Program-made: the position numbers and the translations under genes
Shown: positions 24,297 to 31,741 of the stretch, piece after piece
Numbering within the stretch: position 1 is the first letter of the stretch
How the letters are laid out: the number at the start of each line of letters is the position of its first letter
Assembly: GCA_015064585.1 (NCBI GenBank)
Contig: SVRY01000020.1
Location: 1 to 43,864, forward strand
From: Oscillospiraceae bacterium
GTDB lineage: Bacteria > Bacillota > Clostridia > Oscillospirales > CAG-272
Length of the DNA stretch: 43,864 bases
Reading direction: 5' to 3'
The notes under the pieces: model-generated
Seen by the model: the letters and a program-made list of their open reading frames with translations, nothing else
Databases searched by the model: none
Told to the model about the DNA's origin: nothing

Positions 24297-24327
24297 CAAA
24301 AACGACACCGCTTGGGTGTCGTTTTTG
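24297..24327 (-). terminator. Terminator of rplJ-rplL
   Basis: The same 31 bases as 21961-21991: a strong GACACC/GGGTGTC stem with a GCTT loop and flanking A and T runs, 17 bases after the rplL stop. Confidence 0.88.
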
Positions 24328-24343
24328 TATGTTGATCTTAAAA

Positions 24344-24718
24344 TTACTTAATTTCAACCTGTGCGCCTGCTTCTTCGAGCTGCTTCTTGAGAGCTTCAGC
24401 AGCGTCCTTAGGCATAGCTTCCTTAACAGTCTTGGGAGCGGATTCAACGAAGTCCTTAGCGTCCTTCAGACCAAGGCCGGTTACTTCGCGGATAACCTTG
24501 ATTACGTTCAGCTTCTTGTCGCCTGCAGCCTTCAGGATTACGTCGAATTCGGTCTTTTCTTCAACGGGAGCAGCAGCGGCAGCGGCACCACCTGCAGCTA
24601 CGGGAGCAGCAGCGGATACGCCAAATTCTTCTTCCAGAGCCTTAACCAGGTCTGCCATTTCCAGGATAGTGAGAGCTTTGATTTCTTCTAAAATTGCGAG
24701 AGTCTTTTCGGTTGCCAT
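24344..24718 (-). CDS. rplL: 50S ribosomal protein L7/L12
   Basis: 124 residues with the L7/L12 plan: an N-terminal dimerisation helix pair (residues 1-~32), an Ala-rich hinge ([12 protein letters not shown]), and the C-terminal factor-binding domain with [10 protein letters not shown] and [11 protein letters not shown]. It forms the ribosomal stalk that recruits translation GTPases. It lies 56 bases after rplJ in the same transcript and is followed by a strong terminator, so rpoB is not directly linked here. Confidence 0.98.
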   Translation of the reverse strand: MATEKTLAILEEIKALTILEMADLVKALEEEFGVSAAAPVAAGGAAAAAAPVEEKTEFDVILKAAGDKKLNVIKVIREVTGLGLKDAKDFVESAPKTVKEAMPKDAAEALKKQLEEAGAQVEIK

Positions 24719-24774
24719 TTTGAAATACCTCCAAATTATCTTTCTTTTTGTTGTGTTTTCGCTTTCCTAAGCGA

Positions 24775-25302
24775 TCATTCTGCTGCTTCTTCTGCAGCGG
24801 GTGTGCCTTCGCCATCCTTGTCGATGATGGCCTGGAGCACGTAAGCCAGCTTGTAGAGCGGGCTCTTCATGCAGCCCATGATCTTGCATACCAGAACGTC
24901 CTTGCCGGGAATGCTTGCGAGTTCTTCAACACCCTTGGTGTCCAGAACGCCGCCGTCAACAAAACCGGAAACCAGGTTAAAGGTTTCGATCTTGTCAGCA
25001 TATTCCTTCAGGATCTTGGCAGCTGCAACTTCATCTTCCTGGCTGACTGCGATGGCAGACATGCCTGCAAGATTACCACTCAGTTCGCCGTAGCCTGCTT
25101 CGGTACAAGCTCTGCCGATGATGGAGTTCTTGTATACTTTGTAGTCTACGCCTGCGTTACGGAGTGCGGCACGCATCTTGGTGTCGTCTTCTACGGTAAT
25201 ACCCTGGTAGTTAACGATAACTGCGGATTTCGCTGTCTTCAGCTTTTCGGACAGTTCCTTGACGGTAGCCTGCTTCTGTGCGAGAATTACTGCACTTGGC
25301 AT
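24775..25302 (-). CDS. rplJ: 50S ribosomal protein L10
   Basis: 175 residues with L10 features: K-S-A-V-I-V-N-Y-Q-G-I-T-V near residue 30, the V-D-Y-K-V-Y-K-N-S segment, and a C-terminal helix that anchors L7/L12 dimers. The ATG has AGGAGGTGA upstream. L10 joins the stalk to 23S rRNA and also represses its own operon by binding the leader, which is consistent with the folded leader and terminator just upstream. Confidence 0.97.
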   Translation of the reverse strand: MPSAVILAQKQATVKELSEKLKTAKSAVIVNYQGITVEDDTKMRAALRNAGVDYKVYKNSIIGRACTEAGYGELSGNLAGMSAIAVSQEDEVAAAKILKEYADKIETFNLVSGFVDGGVLDTKGVEELASIPGKDVLVCKIMGCMKSPLYKLAYVLQAIIDKDGEGTPAAEEAAE

Positions 25303-25319
25303 AGGGATTCACCTCCTGA

Positions 25320-25445
25320 AAAAAATAAAGCCTTTTTCGGTTCCAAATACCGAAAAAGACCAAAATCCAATACAAAAATATTGCAGTTTGTTCTCCTCGG
25401 TAGGGAAGCTTGCGCTTTTACGGAACCTACTGTCTTTGGTTAACG
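25320..25445 (-). promoter_or_regulatory. rplJ (L10) leader region
   Basis: About 125 bases of leader between the promoter and rplJ contain paired segments (for example GTAGG/CCTAC near 25429 and 25400), followed by a terminator hairpin at 25332-25358. The position and layout match the ribosomal protein L10 leader of Firmicutes, where L10-L12 binding sets read-through. Confidence 0.75.
25332..25358 (-). terminator. Attenuator hairpin of the L10 leader
   Basis: Perfect 10-bp arms CTTTTTCGGT/ACCGAAAAAG with a 7-base loop; on the minus strand a long T-rich run follows. Confidence 0.82.
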
Positions 25446-25450
25446 ATGGG

Positions 25451-25479
25451 ATTATAGCACTCTGCAGTGCTTTTGTCAA
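25451..25479 (-). promoter_or_regulatory. Consensus promoter of rplJ-rplL
   Basis: On the minus strand TTGACA (25479-25474) and TATAAT (25456-25451) are exactly 17 bases apart, the full sigma-A consensus, as expected for a highly expressed ribosomal operon. Confidence 0.92.
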
Positions 25480-25530
25480 TAGTTTTTTGAAAAAAGTTCA
25501 AAAAAATATTTATAAAAATTATAAAGATTT

Positions 25531-25593
25531 TCAAAAGTTTTGGGTCCCCCTTTTTTCAAAAAGGGGGACAGGATTTGGGACAGCGTTCCAATT
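25531..25593 (-). repeat. Structured intergenic element, copy 2 (after thiN)
   Basis: Read on the minus strand it aligns with the first part of 19777-19890: a GGxxCGxTG segment, a 12-bp hairpin around CCCTTTTTGAAAAA, then CCCAAAACTTT. Both arms of the stem differ in parallel from copy 1. It starts 4 bases after the thiN stop in the sense direction and may also end thiN transcription. Confidence 0.7.
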
Positions 25594-25597
25594 ATAA

Positions 25598-26218
25598 CTA
25601 TTTTGGTTCTGTCACAACGAGTATCATGCCGTCTTCACAGCGCACAAAAGCGTTTTTTCCGACAGTACTGTTGCTCACCCCCAGAGGGAAACGGTTTGTG
25701 AGCGAAATGTGATCTCCGTTGTAATATAGTCCCTCAAGGGTCACCGCCGCTGTATCGGTGATGGCAAGCACCGATACATGGCAGTTGTTCTTATGCGAAA
25801 AAGAAACGGTGTCATCTTTAGCCAAAGCGCGTACTGTGATACTGCCTGATTTGATCATATGAGGAATATGTTTTTCTGCCAGCAGGGGCAGCGTTTGCAG
25901 ATTGGCAAGGGTATGGGACAGACGTTTGCCGCCAAGCATTCCCAGCAGTAAAAAATCGCCGCATCCGTTTTCCAGGCCGATGCGCAGTGCGGCATCGGTA
26001 TCGGTACAATCCTTTTCCACAGGCAATATGGAGATTGGGCAGTCTTCGGGTGTAAATCCCAAGGAATCAAAATCACCGATGCAGAGATCGGGTATGATGC
26101 CCATATCCTTCAAATAGGCATATCCTCCGTCGGCGGCGATCACAAAGTCGCCTTCTTTGGGTGTATAGTCTTTGGGTGAAAAATCACCTGCGGAAATGAT
26201 GACACAGCGTTTTTTCAT
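25598..26218 (-). CDS. thiN: Thiamine diphosphokinase
   Basis: 206 residues of the thiamine pyrophosphokinase family. Motifs are I-A-A-D-G-G-Y-A-Y-L near residues 28-37, C-I-G-D-F-D-S-L near 46-53 (metal and ATP site), D-C-T-D-T-D-A-A-L and L-G-x-x-G-G-K-R-x-x-H-T-L-A-N. It transfers pyrophosphate from ATP to thiamine to give TPP. It begins 3 bases after thiT ends and shares the TPP-riboswitch transcript, so uptake and activation of thiamine are controlled together. Confidence 0.95.
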   Translation of the reverse strand: MKKRCVIISAGDFSPKDYTPKEGDFVIAADGGYAYLKDMGIIPDLCIGDFDSLGFTPEDCPISILPVEKDCTDTDAALRIGLENGCGDFLLLGMLGGKRLSHTLANLQTLPLLAEKHIPHMIKSGSITVRALAKDDTVSFSHKNNCHVSVLAITDTAAVTLEGLYYNGDHISLTNRFPLGVSNSTVGKNAFVRCEDGMILVVTEPK

Positions 26219-26221
26219 GGT

Positions 26222-27049
26222 TTAATGTTCAGCTTTCTTGTTTTTGAGTAGGGTACCCAGCGTTAAGAGAATAAGGATCAAAAGGACGCAAATGCCAAGT
26301 ACAATGCCAAATGAATTGACATCCAGGGCTTTGATGCCGGCAAAGTCGAAATTGCCGCCTTCGTCCTGCAAAAGCGGGAATATGCGGATGATGGCGTAGC
26401 ATACGCCAAGGACGGCAAGCAATACCGACGAGCGGTAACAAACACGCGCGGGGGCGGGCAGAGCATCGGATCTTGCCGAGGGAAGACGCTTGAGGCGGGG
26501 GGAAGCAAAGTCCACCATGGAGAACAGATACCAGGTTGCAATACACCCGATCAGTGTTTCGGGGATCATATAGGTGGCATTGTAAGCAAGGGAATAAAGA
26601 AGGGCGGCGGAATCGGGAATGGAAAGTCCTGCCCAAACGGTACAACCCGAAATGACATGGCAGAGATACCGAAGTGTGCATGCCAGCAGTACCCCCAAAG
26701 TCATTTTGACAGCGGGTTTTACCGAAAGCTTGCGAAATGCTCCTGCAAGGCCCAAAACTGCAAAGGCAACGATATAGTCGAGTAAGATAATGGCAAGAAT
26801 CGATTGCCATGATGTAAAATAGGACAAAGTGTTCAGCCCCAAAAGTTGCTGAATGCCGCCGTAGATGAGTCCGCAAAACAAACCGTATACGGTACCGTGG
26901 CGGTAGGCAATGACGGCAATGGGGAACATGGAAGCGGCGGTGATGGAACCGCCGTAGGGGAAATCTGCCAATTTGATCATACTGAGTACCGTGGCAAGCG
27001 CGATCATGACCGCCCCTTCTGTCAAGCGAAGAGCCGTTTTGTTTTTCAT
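26222..27049 (-). CDS. thiT: ThiT-like thiamine transporter S component with C-terminal extension
   Basis: 275 residues. The first ~190 match the energy-coupling-factor thiamine S component ThiT (six membrane segments, with the Y-G-G-S-I-T-A-A-S-M-F-P, G-I-Q-Q-L-L-G and W-A-G-L-S-I-P segments lining the thiamine site). ThiT is normally about 180-200 residues; here a further ~75 residues with two more hydrophobic segments follow (near 206-225 and 245-266). It works with the shared EcfAA'T module, which is not in the window. The TPP riboswitch upstream and thiN downstream confirm the substrate. Confidence 0.93.
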   Translation of the reverse strand: MKNKTALRLTEGAVMIALATVLSMIKLADFPYGGSITAASMFPIAVIAYRHGTVYGLFCGLIYGGIQQLLGLNTLSYFTSWQSILAIILLDYIVAFAVLGLAGAFRKLSVKPAVKMTLGVLLACTLRYLCHVISGCTVWAGLSIPDSAALLYSLAYNATYMIPETLIGCIATWYLFSMVDFASPRLKRLPSARSDALPAPARVCYRSSVLLAVLGVCYAIIRIFPLLQDEGGNFDFAGIKALDVNSFGIVLGICVLLILILLTLGTLLKNKKAEH

Positions 27050-27065
27050 TTGAAAAACCTCCGTA

Positions 27066-27099
27066 AATAAAAATTCCGCAGGCGGAAAATCGACCTGCG
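27066..27099 (-). terminator. Riboswitch-controlled terminator before thiT
   Basis: On the minus strand CGCAGG (27099-27094) pairs with CCTGCG (27082-27077) across an 11-base loop, followed by a T-rich run. It lies between the TPP aptamer and the thiT ribosome site, as in transcription-terminating thi boxes. Confidence 0.75.
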
Positions 27100-27120
27100 A
27101 AAAAGGCTTGTGCCATGCAA

Positions 27121-27210
27121 ATCTTCCTACGCCGGTATTATCCGTTTCAGGTTAGAGGGTTCGGGAAAAGCTTCCCATCTCAGCCGTACTCTGCTACAGC
27201 ACCCCTGATT
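27121..27210 (-). promoter_or_regulatory. TPP riboswitch (thi box)
   Basis: Read on the minus strand the aptamer core is complete: CAGGGGTGCT, GGCTGAGATGGG, a variable arm, then ACCTGAAACGGATAATACC and GGCGTAGGAAG. The consensus GATCTGATAC-type segment is CCTGAAACGG here, within known variation. It controls thiT-thiN. Confidence 0.96.
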
Positions 27211-27232
27211 TTCAGTATGCGGTTGTGAGGCA

Positions 27233-27261
27233 ATCATACATCAATAAATGCGTTTTGTCAA
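27233..27261 (-). promoter_or_regulatory. Promoter of the thiT-thiN transcript
   Basis: On the minus strand TTGACA (27261-27256) and TATGAT (27238-27233) are 17 bases apart, just upstream of the riboswitch. Confidence 0.82.
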
Positions 27262-27279
27262 GAATTTTTTGAAAAAATA

Positions 27280-27308
27280 TTGAAAGAAAATGCAAAAGGG
27301 TGTATACT
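27280..27308 (+). promoter_or_regulatory. Promoter of the SPFH/zinc-ribbon/TPM operon
   Basis: TTGAAA (27280-27285) and TATACT (27303-27308) are 17 bases apart, 38 bases before the ATG. It is divergent from the thiT promoter. Confidence 0.7.
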
Positions 27309-27346
27309 GGATATGATAATTCCGAAAAACAGAAAGGAGTTTCCGT

Positions 27347-28756
27347 ATGGGACTTATAAAAGCAGCCTTTGGCGCAATGAACGGCACCTTTGCCGATCAG
27401 TGGAAGGAATTTTTCTATTGTGATGCACTTCCTGCGGACGTGCTTGTCAGAAGAGGACAAAAGCAGATCGGTAAACGGTCTTCCAATAAAAAAGGGAATG
27501 ATAATATTATTTCAAACGGTTCGGGCATTGCTGTGGCAGACGGTCAGTGCATGATCATCGTGGAGCAAGGCAAGATCGTGGAGGTGTGCGCCGAGCCCGG
27601 TGAGTATACCTATGACACCTCCAGCGAGCCCTCTGTCTTTACGGGCAAATTCGGCAAGGGACTGAAGGATGCCTTTTCTACCATGGGCAAGCGCTTCACC
27701 TACGGAGGGGATACGGGCAAGGATCAGAGAGTATATTATTTCAATACCAAAGAGATCATGGGCAACCGCTTTGGTACGCCCAGCCCCATTATGTTTGACG
27801 TAGTCAACCGTGAGATCGGTATGCGCAGAACCGTGCAAGTGCGCTGTAACGGCGTTTATTCCTATATGATTACCAATCCGCTGGTGTTCTATGCCAAGGT
27901 CTGCGGTAACGTGGAATATGAATTTACCCGCGATGAGATTGACGCACAGCTGAAAACCGAGTTTGTTTCAGCTTTGCAACCCGCCTTTGGTGCACTGTCC
28001 GAATTGGAGCTTCGCCCTGCGCAGATCCCTGCCAAGGCAAACGAATTGAAGCAGGCAATGAACGAGGCACTGCGGACCGAATGGGCGGAAAGCCGCGGTA
28101 TTACTGTGGAAAAGATTGCTCTCAATCCCATCACTCTCACCGATGAGGATATGAAGAAGATCAACCAAATGGAAGACGCCATGACTATGGGTCAGAATCC
28201 CTTTATGATGGCGGGCAGAATGACCGATGCAACCGCCACTGCCATGGAAAACGCCGCCTCTAATCAGGGCGGTTCTATGAACGGCTTTATGGGTATGGGA
28301 ATGGCAATGAACATGGGCGGCATGAATGCGGCACAGGGCTTTTACAATACGGGCATGGCACAGCAACAGCAGATGCAACAGATGAAACAGAATACCCCTG
28401 CCGATACGTGGAAATGCGCCTGCGGAAATACGGTATCCGGCAAGTTCTGCACCGAATGCGGAGCCAAAAAGCCGGAAGCAAAACCTGCAGGCAGTTGGAT
28501 CTGCACCTGCGGAAATACGGCAATGGGTAAATTCTGTACCGAGTGCGGTGCGAAGAGACCGGCAGAGGAAGGATGGACTTGCAGTTGCGGTGCGGTCAAT
28601 AAGGGAAAATTCTGCCCTGAATGCGGTGCTGGGAAGCCGGCAGGTGTGCCTCAGTACAAGTGCGATAAATGCGGATGGGAACCCGAAAAGGGAACCAATC
28701 CTCCCAAATTCTGTCCCGAATGCGGAGATTTGTTTGATAGCGGCGACATTGTTTGA
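27347..28756 (+). CDS. SPFH-domain protein with C-terminal zinc ribbons (YdjI-like)
   Basis: 469 residues. Residues ~1-280 form an SPFH/band-7-like domain of the YdjI ('virion core protein') type, starting M-G-L-I-K-A-A-F-G and including V-R-R-G-Q-K. A Met/Gly/Asn/Gln-rich linker (~285-350) follows. Four consecutive zinc ribbons then occur between ~355 and the end, each built on C-x-C-G or C-x-x-C-G knuckles (C-A-C-G-N-T, F-C-T-E-C-G, C-P-E-C-G). In B. subtilis YdjI sits at the membrane with YdjG and YdjH and recruits the phage-shock protein PspA. The ATG has GAAAGGAG upstream. Genes 2 and 3 of the module follow at 29 and 12 bases. Confidence 0.88.
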   Translation: MGLIKAAFGAMNGTFADQWKEFFYCDALPADVLVRRGQKQIGKRSSNKKGNDNIISNGSGIAVADGQCMIIVEQGKIVEVCAEPGEYTYDTSSEPSVFTGKFGKGLKDAFSTMGKRFTYGGDTGKDQRVYYFNTKEIMGNRFGTPSPIMFDVVNREIGMRRTVQVRCNGVYSYMITNPLVFYAKVCGNVEYEFTRDEIDAQLKTEFVSALQPAFGALSELELRPAQIPAKANELKQAMNEALRTEWAESRGITVEKIALNPITLTDEDMKKINQMEDAMTMGQNPFMMAGRMTDATATAMENAASNQGGSMNGFMGMGMAMNMGGMNAAQGFYNTGMAQQQQMQQMKQNTPADTWKCACGNTVSGKFCTECGAKKPEAKPAGSWICTCGNTAMGKFCTECGAKRPAEEGWTCSCGAVNKGKFCPECGAGKPAGVPQYKCDKCGWEPEKGTNPPKFCPECGDLFDSGDIV

Positions 28757-28784
28757 TTTGTAAATTCGGCCCTAAAAGGAGTTG

Positions 28785-29891
28785 ATGGATTTGGAAAAAC
28801 AGGAAAAGAAAGATAAATTGCAGGAATTCAAATGTCCGTGTTGCGACGGTACGATCGAGTTTGACAGCAAACTGCAAAAAATGAAATGTCCGTATTGCGA
28901 TACCGAGTTCGAGATCGATACATTGAAAGCCTACGATGATGAACTGAAAAATGAAAGTGCCGACGATATGACCTGGGATACCGCTGCCGGGGGGCAGTGG
29001 CAGGAGGATGAGCTCACGGGACTGCGTACATATGCCTGTGAAAGCTGCGGCGGAGAGATTGTGGGCGATGAAACCACAGCCGCTACGACCTGTCCGTACT
29101 GCGGAAATGCGGTGGTGATGAAAGGACAGTTTCAAGGTGCGCTCAAGCCCGACTATGTGATCCCTTTCAAACTGGATAAGCAAGCGGCAAAGGAAGCGCT
29201 CAAGCGGCATTACAATAAATTACTTGTGCCTAAGATTTTCAAGGATGAAAATCACATCGATGAGATAAAGGGCATATATGTTCCGTTTTGGCTGTTTGAC
29301 ACAGAGGCGGATGCCCGCATTCGGTACAAGGGAACCAGACTGCGCATTTGGAGCGATAGCCGCTACAATTATACCGAAACCAGCCATTTTCTGATACTGC
29401 GCGGCGGTTCTCTGGCATTTAACGGTGTGCCGGTGGACGGCTCCGAAAAAATGGACGATGCGTTGATGGAGGCCATCGAGCCGTTTGATCTTTCTCAGGC
29501 GGTGGATTTTAAGACCGCATATCTGGCAGGCTATTTTGCCGATCGGTACGATGTGGATGCCGAAGAGAGCATTGAACGTGCGAACGAGCGTATTAAATAC
29601 AGTACCGAGCAGGCGTTTGCCTCCACGGTAAAAGGTTATACCGATGTAATGCCTTCTTCCGGCAGTATCCGTCTGCACGGCGGTAAGGCAAAATATGCGC
29701 TGTATCCGGTGTGGCTGTTAAATACCACATGGAACGGGAAAAAGTACACTTTTGCCATGAACGGTCAAACCGGGAAACTGGTGGGCGATCTGCCTGTGGA
29801 TCGCGGCGCTTATTGGCGTTGGTTTGCTGCCATCACTGCCATTGCATCTGCGGCGGCATTCGGCCTTGCCTATTTATTGTGGCTGCTGTAA
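28785..29891 (+). CDS. TFIIB-type zinc-ribbon membrane protein (YdjG-like)
   Basis: 368 residues. An N-terminal zinc ribbon (C-P-C-C, then C-P-Y-C, residues ~14-37) and a second C-E-S-C/C-P-Y-C pair (~80-105) precede a mixed domain of about 220 residues with Y-V-I-P-F-K-L-D. It ends in one C-terminal membrane helix (last ~23 residues). The plan matches YdjG of B. subtilis. The AAAAGGAG site is very close to this ATG; the TTG at 28791 is better spaced and may be the true start. It lies between the SPFH and TPM genes, consistent with one membrane complex. Confidence 0.85.
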   Translation: MDLEKQEKKDKLQEFKCPCCDGTIEFDSKLQKMKCPYCDTEFEIDTLKAYDDELKNESADDMTWDTAAGGQWQEDELTGLRTYACESCGGEIVGDETTAATTCPYCGNAVVMKGQFQGALKPDYVIPFKLDKQAAKEALKRHYNKLLVPKIFKDENHIDEIKGIYVPFWLFDTEADARIRYKGTRLRIWSDSRYNYTETSHFLILRGGSLAFNGVPVDGSEKMDDALMEAIEPFDLSQAVDFKTAYLAGYFADRYDVDAEESIERANERIKYSTEQAFASTVKGYTDVMPSSGSIRLHGGKAKYALYPVWLLNTTWNGKKYTFAMNGQTGKLVGDLPVDRGAYWRWFAAITAIASAAAFGLAYLLWLL

Positions 29892-29903
29892 GGGGGTGAC
29901 GGT

Positions 29904-30689
29904 GTGAAAAAACGAGCTTTGACACTTCTTTTGACCATTGTTCTGTTTTTGTCTTTCGGTGTTGCGGCGTATGCAACTGATGAGGCTGTGCCCAAGCTGG
30001 ACGACGGTGCGGATCTGCTCAGTCAAGAAGAAGAGCGGGCACTGCTGGAAAAATTAAGTGATATTACGTCTCGCAATGAAGGTGTGCAAGTGATCGTAGT
30101 TACTACGGATACACTGGAAGGAAAAAGCCCCATGGAATATGCCGATGATTACTATGATAATCATTGTTTTGGCGCAAGCGGCGTGCTTCTTCTTGTGAGT
30201 ACCGAGGATAACGACTGGTGGATTTCCACATCCGGTTTTGGCATTACAGCCTTTACCGATGCGGGAATTGCGTATATTTCAGATCGCTTTGTTCCATATT
30301 TGAGCGACGGTGATTACGCAGAGGCGTTTGATATTTATGCCGATTTGTGCGATGAATTCATTGCCCAGGCACGCACGGGCGAACCGTATGACACATGGAA
30401 TCTGCCCAAAGCGCCGTTTGGTTTTTTGAAAAGCGGACTGATTGCAGTGTTGATTGGTGTTGTGGTGGCTTTTATTGCTATGTCCGGCATGAAAGCAAAG
30501 CTGCACAGCGCAAGACAGCAGGCGGGAGCATCGGCGTATGTGAAGAATGACAGTCTGCACATCACCGAGGCAAGAGATATGTATTTATACAGTACTGTCA
30601 GAAGAGTGCGCAGGGAAAACGAAGGCGGTTCTTCTACGCACAGATCGTCCTCGGGCAGAAGCCACGGCGGCGGAGGAGGTAAGTTTTAA
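29904..30689 (+). CDS. TPM-domain protein (YdjH/YgcG-like)
   Basis: 261 residues from a GTG with AGGGGGTGA upstream. A signal peptide (residues 1-24, ending V-A-A-Y-A) leads to a TPM domain (~30-150) with D-D-G-A-D-L-L-S near its start and W-W-I-S-T-S-G-F-G in the middle. A membrane helix follows (~168-188), then a cytoplasmic-looking tail ending S-G-R-S-H-G-G-G-G-G-K-F. The Gly/Ser-rich end is typical of the family. It is third in the module; a hairpin terminator follows. Confidence 0.88.
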   Translation: MKKRALTLLLTIVLFLSFGVAAYATDEAVPKLDDGADLLSQEEERALLEKLSDITSRNEGVQVIVVTTDTLEGKSPMEYADDYYDNHCFGASGVLLLVSTEDNDWWISTSGFGITAFTDAGIAYISDRFVPYLSDGDYAEAFDIYADLCDEFIAQARTGEPYDTWNLPKAPFGFLKSGLIAVLIGVVVAFIAMSGMKAKLHSARQQAGASAYVKNDSLHITEARDMYLYSTVRRVRRENEGGSSTHRSSSGRSHGGGGGKF

Positions 30690-30707
30690 ACATTCACGGC
30701 GTATTTC

Positions 30708-30733
30708 AAGAGGTCGGGTCAATCCGACCTCTT
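30708..30733 (+). terminator. Terminator of the SPFH/zinc-ribbon/TPM operon
   Basis: Perfect 10-bp arms AAGAGGTCGG/CCGACCTCTT with a 6-base loop, then a weak T-rich stretch, so termination may be partial. Confidence 0.7.
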
Positions 30734-30758
30734 ACAGTTTAAAAAAGAGGTTTTTAAT

Positions 30759-31415
30759 ATGATAAAAGGCGTAATATTTGATCTTGACGGAACACTTGCC
30801 GATACACTGCCCGATCTGGAGGATGCAATGAACCGAATGCTGATGCAGTTCGGTTTTCCCATACGCACGCGAAAGGAGCACAGGGATGCGATCTGTTATG
30901 GGGCAAGAGAATTTGTGCGCCGTTCGCTTCCCGAAAGCAAACGGGATGAGGATACAGTGAACTGTGCGCTTGCTGCCTACCGCACCTATTATATCGCAGC
31001 ATGTACCGCCAAAACCAAGGTGTACCCACGTATTACCGAGCTGTTGTCCCGGCTTTGTACAAACGGCGTTTGGGTGGCGGTGCAGTCCAATAAACCCATG
31101 GCGCAAACGGTGCAGGTGGTAAAGCACTATTTCCCGCAAATTCCGTTCACCGCTGTACTGGGGCACGTGGAAGGAACGCCTGTTAAGCCTGACCCCCAAG
31201 CGGCACTGTCAATTGCGGAGAAAATGGGACTTGATCCATGTGAGATCGCCTTTGTGGGTGACTCTGATGTGGATATGCAAACCGCGCGCAATGCGGGTAT
31301 GCTGCCTGTGGGCGTTTTATGGGGCTATCGGGACAGAAAAACGCTGATTGCCAAAGGAGAAGTGCCGCTTGCTGAAAACGCAGAAGAATTGGAAACGCTT
31401 TTGCTGAAAATGTGA
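30759..31415 (+). CDS. HAD-superfamily hydrolase, phosphoglycolate phosphatase-like
   Basis: 218 residues with all four HAD motifs: D-L-D-G-T-L at residues 8-13 (nucleophile and acid Asp), V-Q-S-N-K in the middle (motif II), V-K-P-D-P (motif III lysine), and V-G-D-S-D-V-D (motif IV). The helical cap between motifs I and II fits the Gph/PGMB subfamily. Likely activity is dephosphorylation of 2-phosphoglycolate or a similar small phosphate ester; the substrate cannot be settled by sequence. It has AAAAAAGAGG upstream and may be cotranscribed with the small membrane peptide after it. Confidence 0.88.
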   Translation: MIKGVIFDLDGTLADTLPDLEDAMNRMLMQFGFPIRTRKEHRDAICYGAREFVRRSLPESKRDEDTVNCALAAYRTYYIAACTAKTKVYPRITELLSRLCTNGVWVAVQSNKPMAQTVQVVKHYFPQIPFTAVLGHVEGTPVKPDPQAALSIAEKMGLDPCEIAFVGDSDVDMQTARNAGMLPVGVLWGYRDRKTLIAKGEVPLAENAEELETLLLKM

Positions 31416-31457
31416 TGAACAAAGAAAGTGCGCATATAATAAACTGAGGTGATAAAT

Positions 31458-31604
31458 GTGCGGTGGCTGAGAAAAGGCTATCGGCTGATCATGATGTCGT
31501 TTGGCGCATTGTGTCTTGGGGTGTGGATCTATTCGATAATTCTAAGATTGTCGGAAGGGGATTGGATGTCCCAATTGCAGGTGTTTTTAAAATTCTTTTC
31601 TTAA
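31458..31604 (+). CDS. Small single-pass membrane peptide, 48 residues
   Basis: A GTG start with GAGGT seven bases upstream opens a 48-codon frame. The peptide has a basic N terminus (R-W-L-R-K-G-Y-R), one hydrophobic helix (about residues 10-30, M-M-S-F-G-A-L-C-L-G-V-W-I-Y-S-I-I-L), and a short tail ending F-L-K-F-F-S. It begins 42 bases after the phosphatase stop. The family is unknown. The ribosome site, membrane-helix composition and charge pattern support a real gene, but no independent evidence is available. Confidence 0.5.
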   Translation: MRWLRKGYRLIMMSFGALCLGVWIYSIILRLSEGDWMSQLQVFLKFFS

Positions 31605-31672
31605 ACGGAGAATGATTCGGAAAATATATACCTATTTTTTTGAAAAAAATTGAAAAATCATTTAAAATAATC

Positions 31673-31701
31673 TTGTATTTTTTCAAAAAATGCAGTATAA
31701 T
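31673..31701 (+). promoter_or_regulatory. Promoter of asnS
   Basis: TTGTAT (31673-31678) and TATAAT (31696-31701) are 17 bases apart, about 40 bases ahead of the ATG. The whole element, spacer included, matches the promoter at 1782-1810 closely. No T-box is seen. Confidence 0.72.
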
Positions 31702-31741
31702 AATCCGAATGATAAGAAAATTACGAAGGGAAATAGATTCC

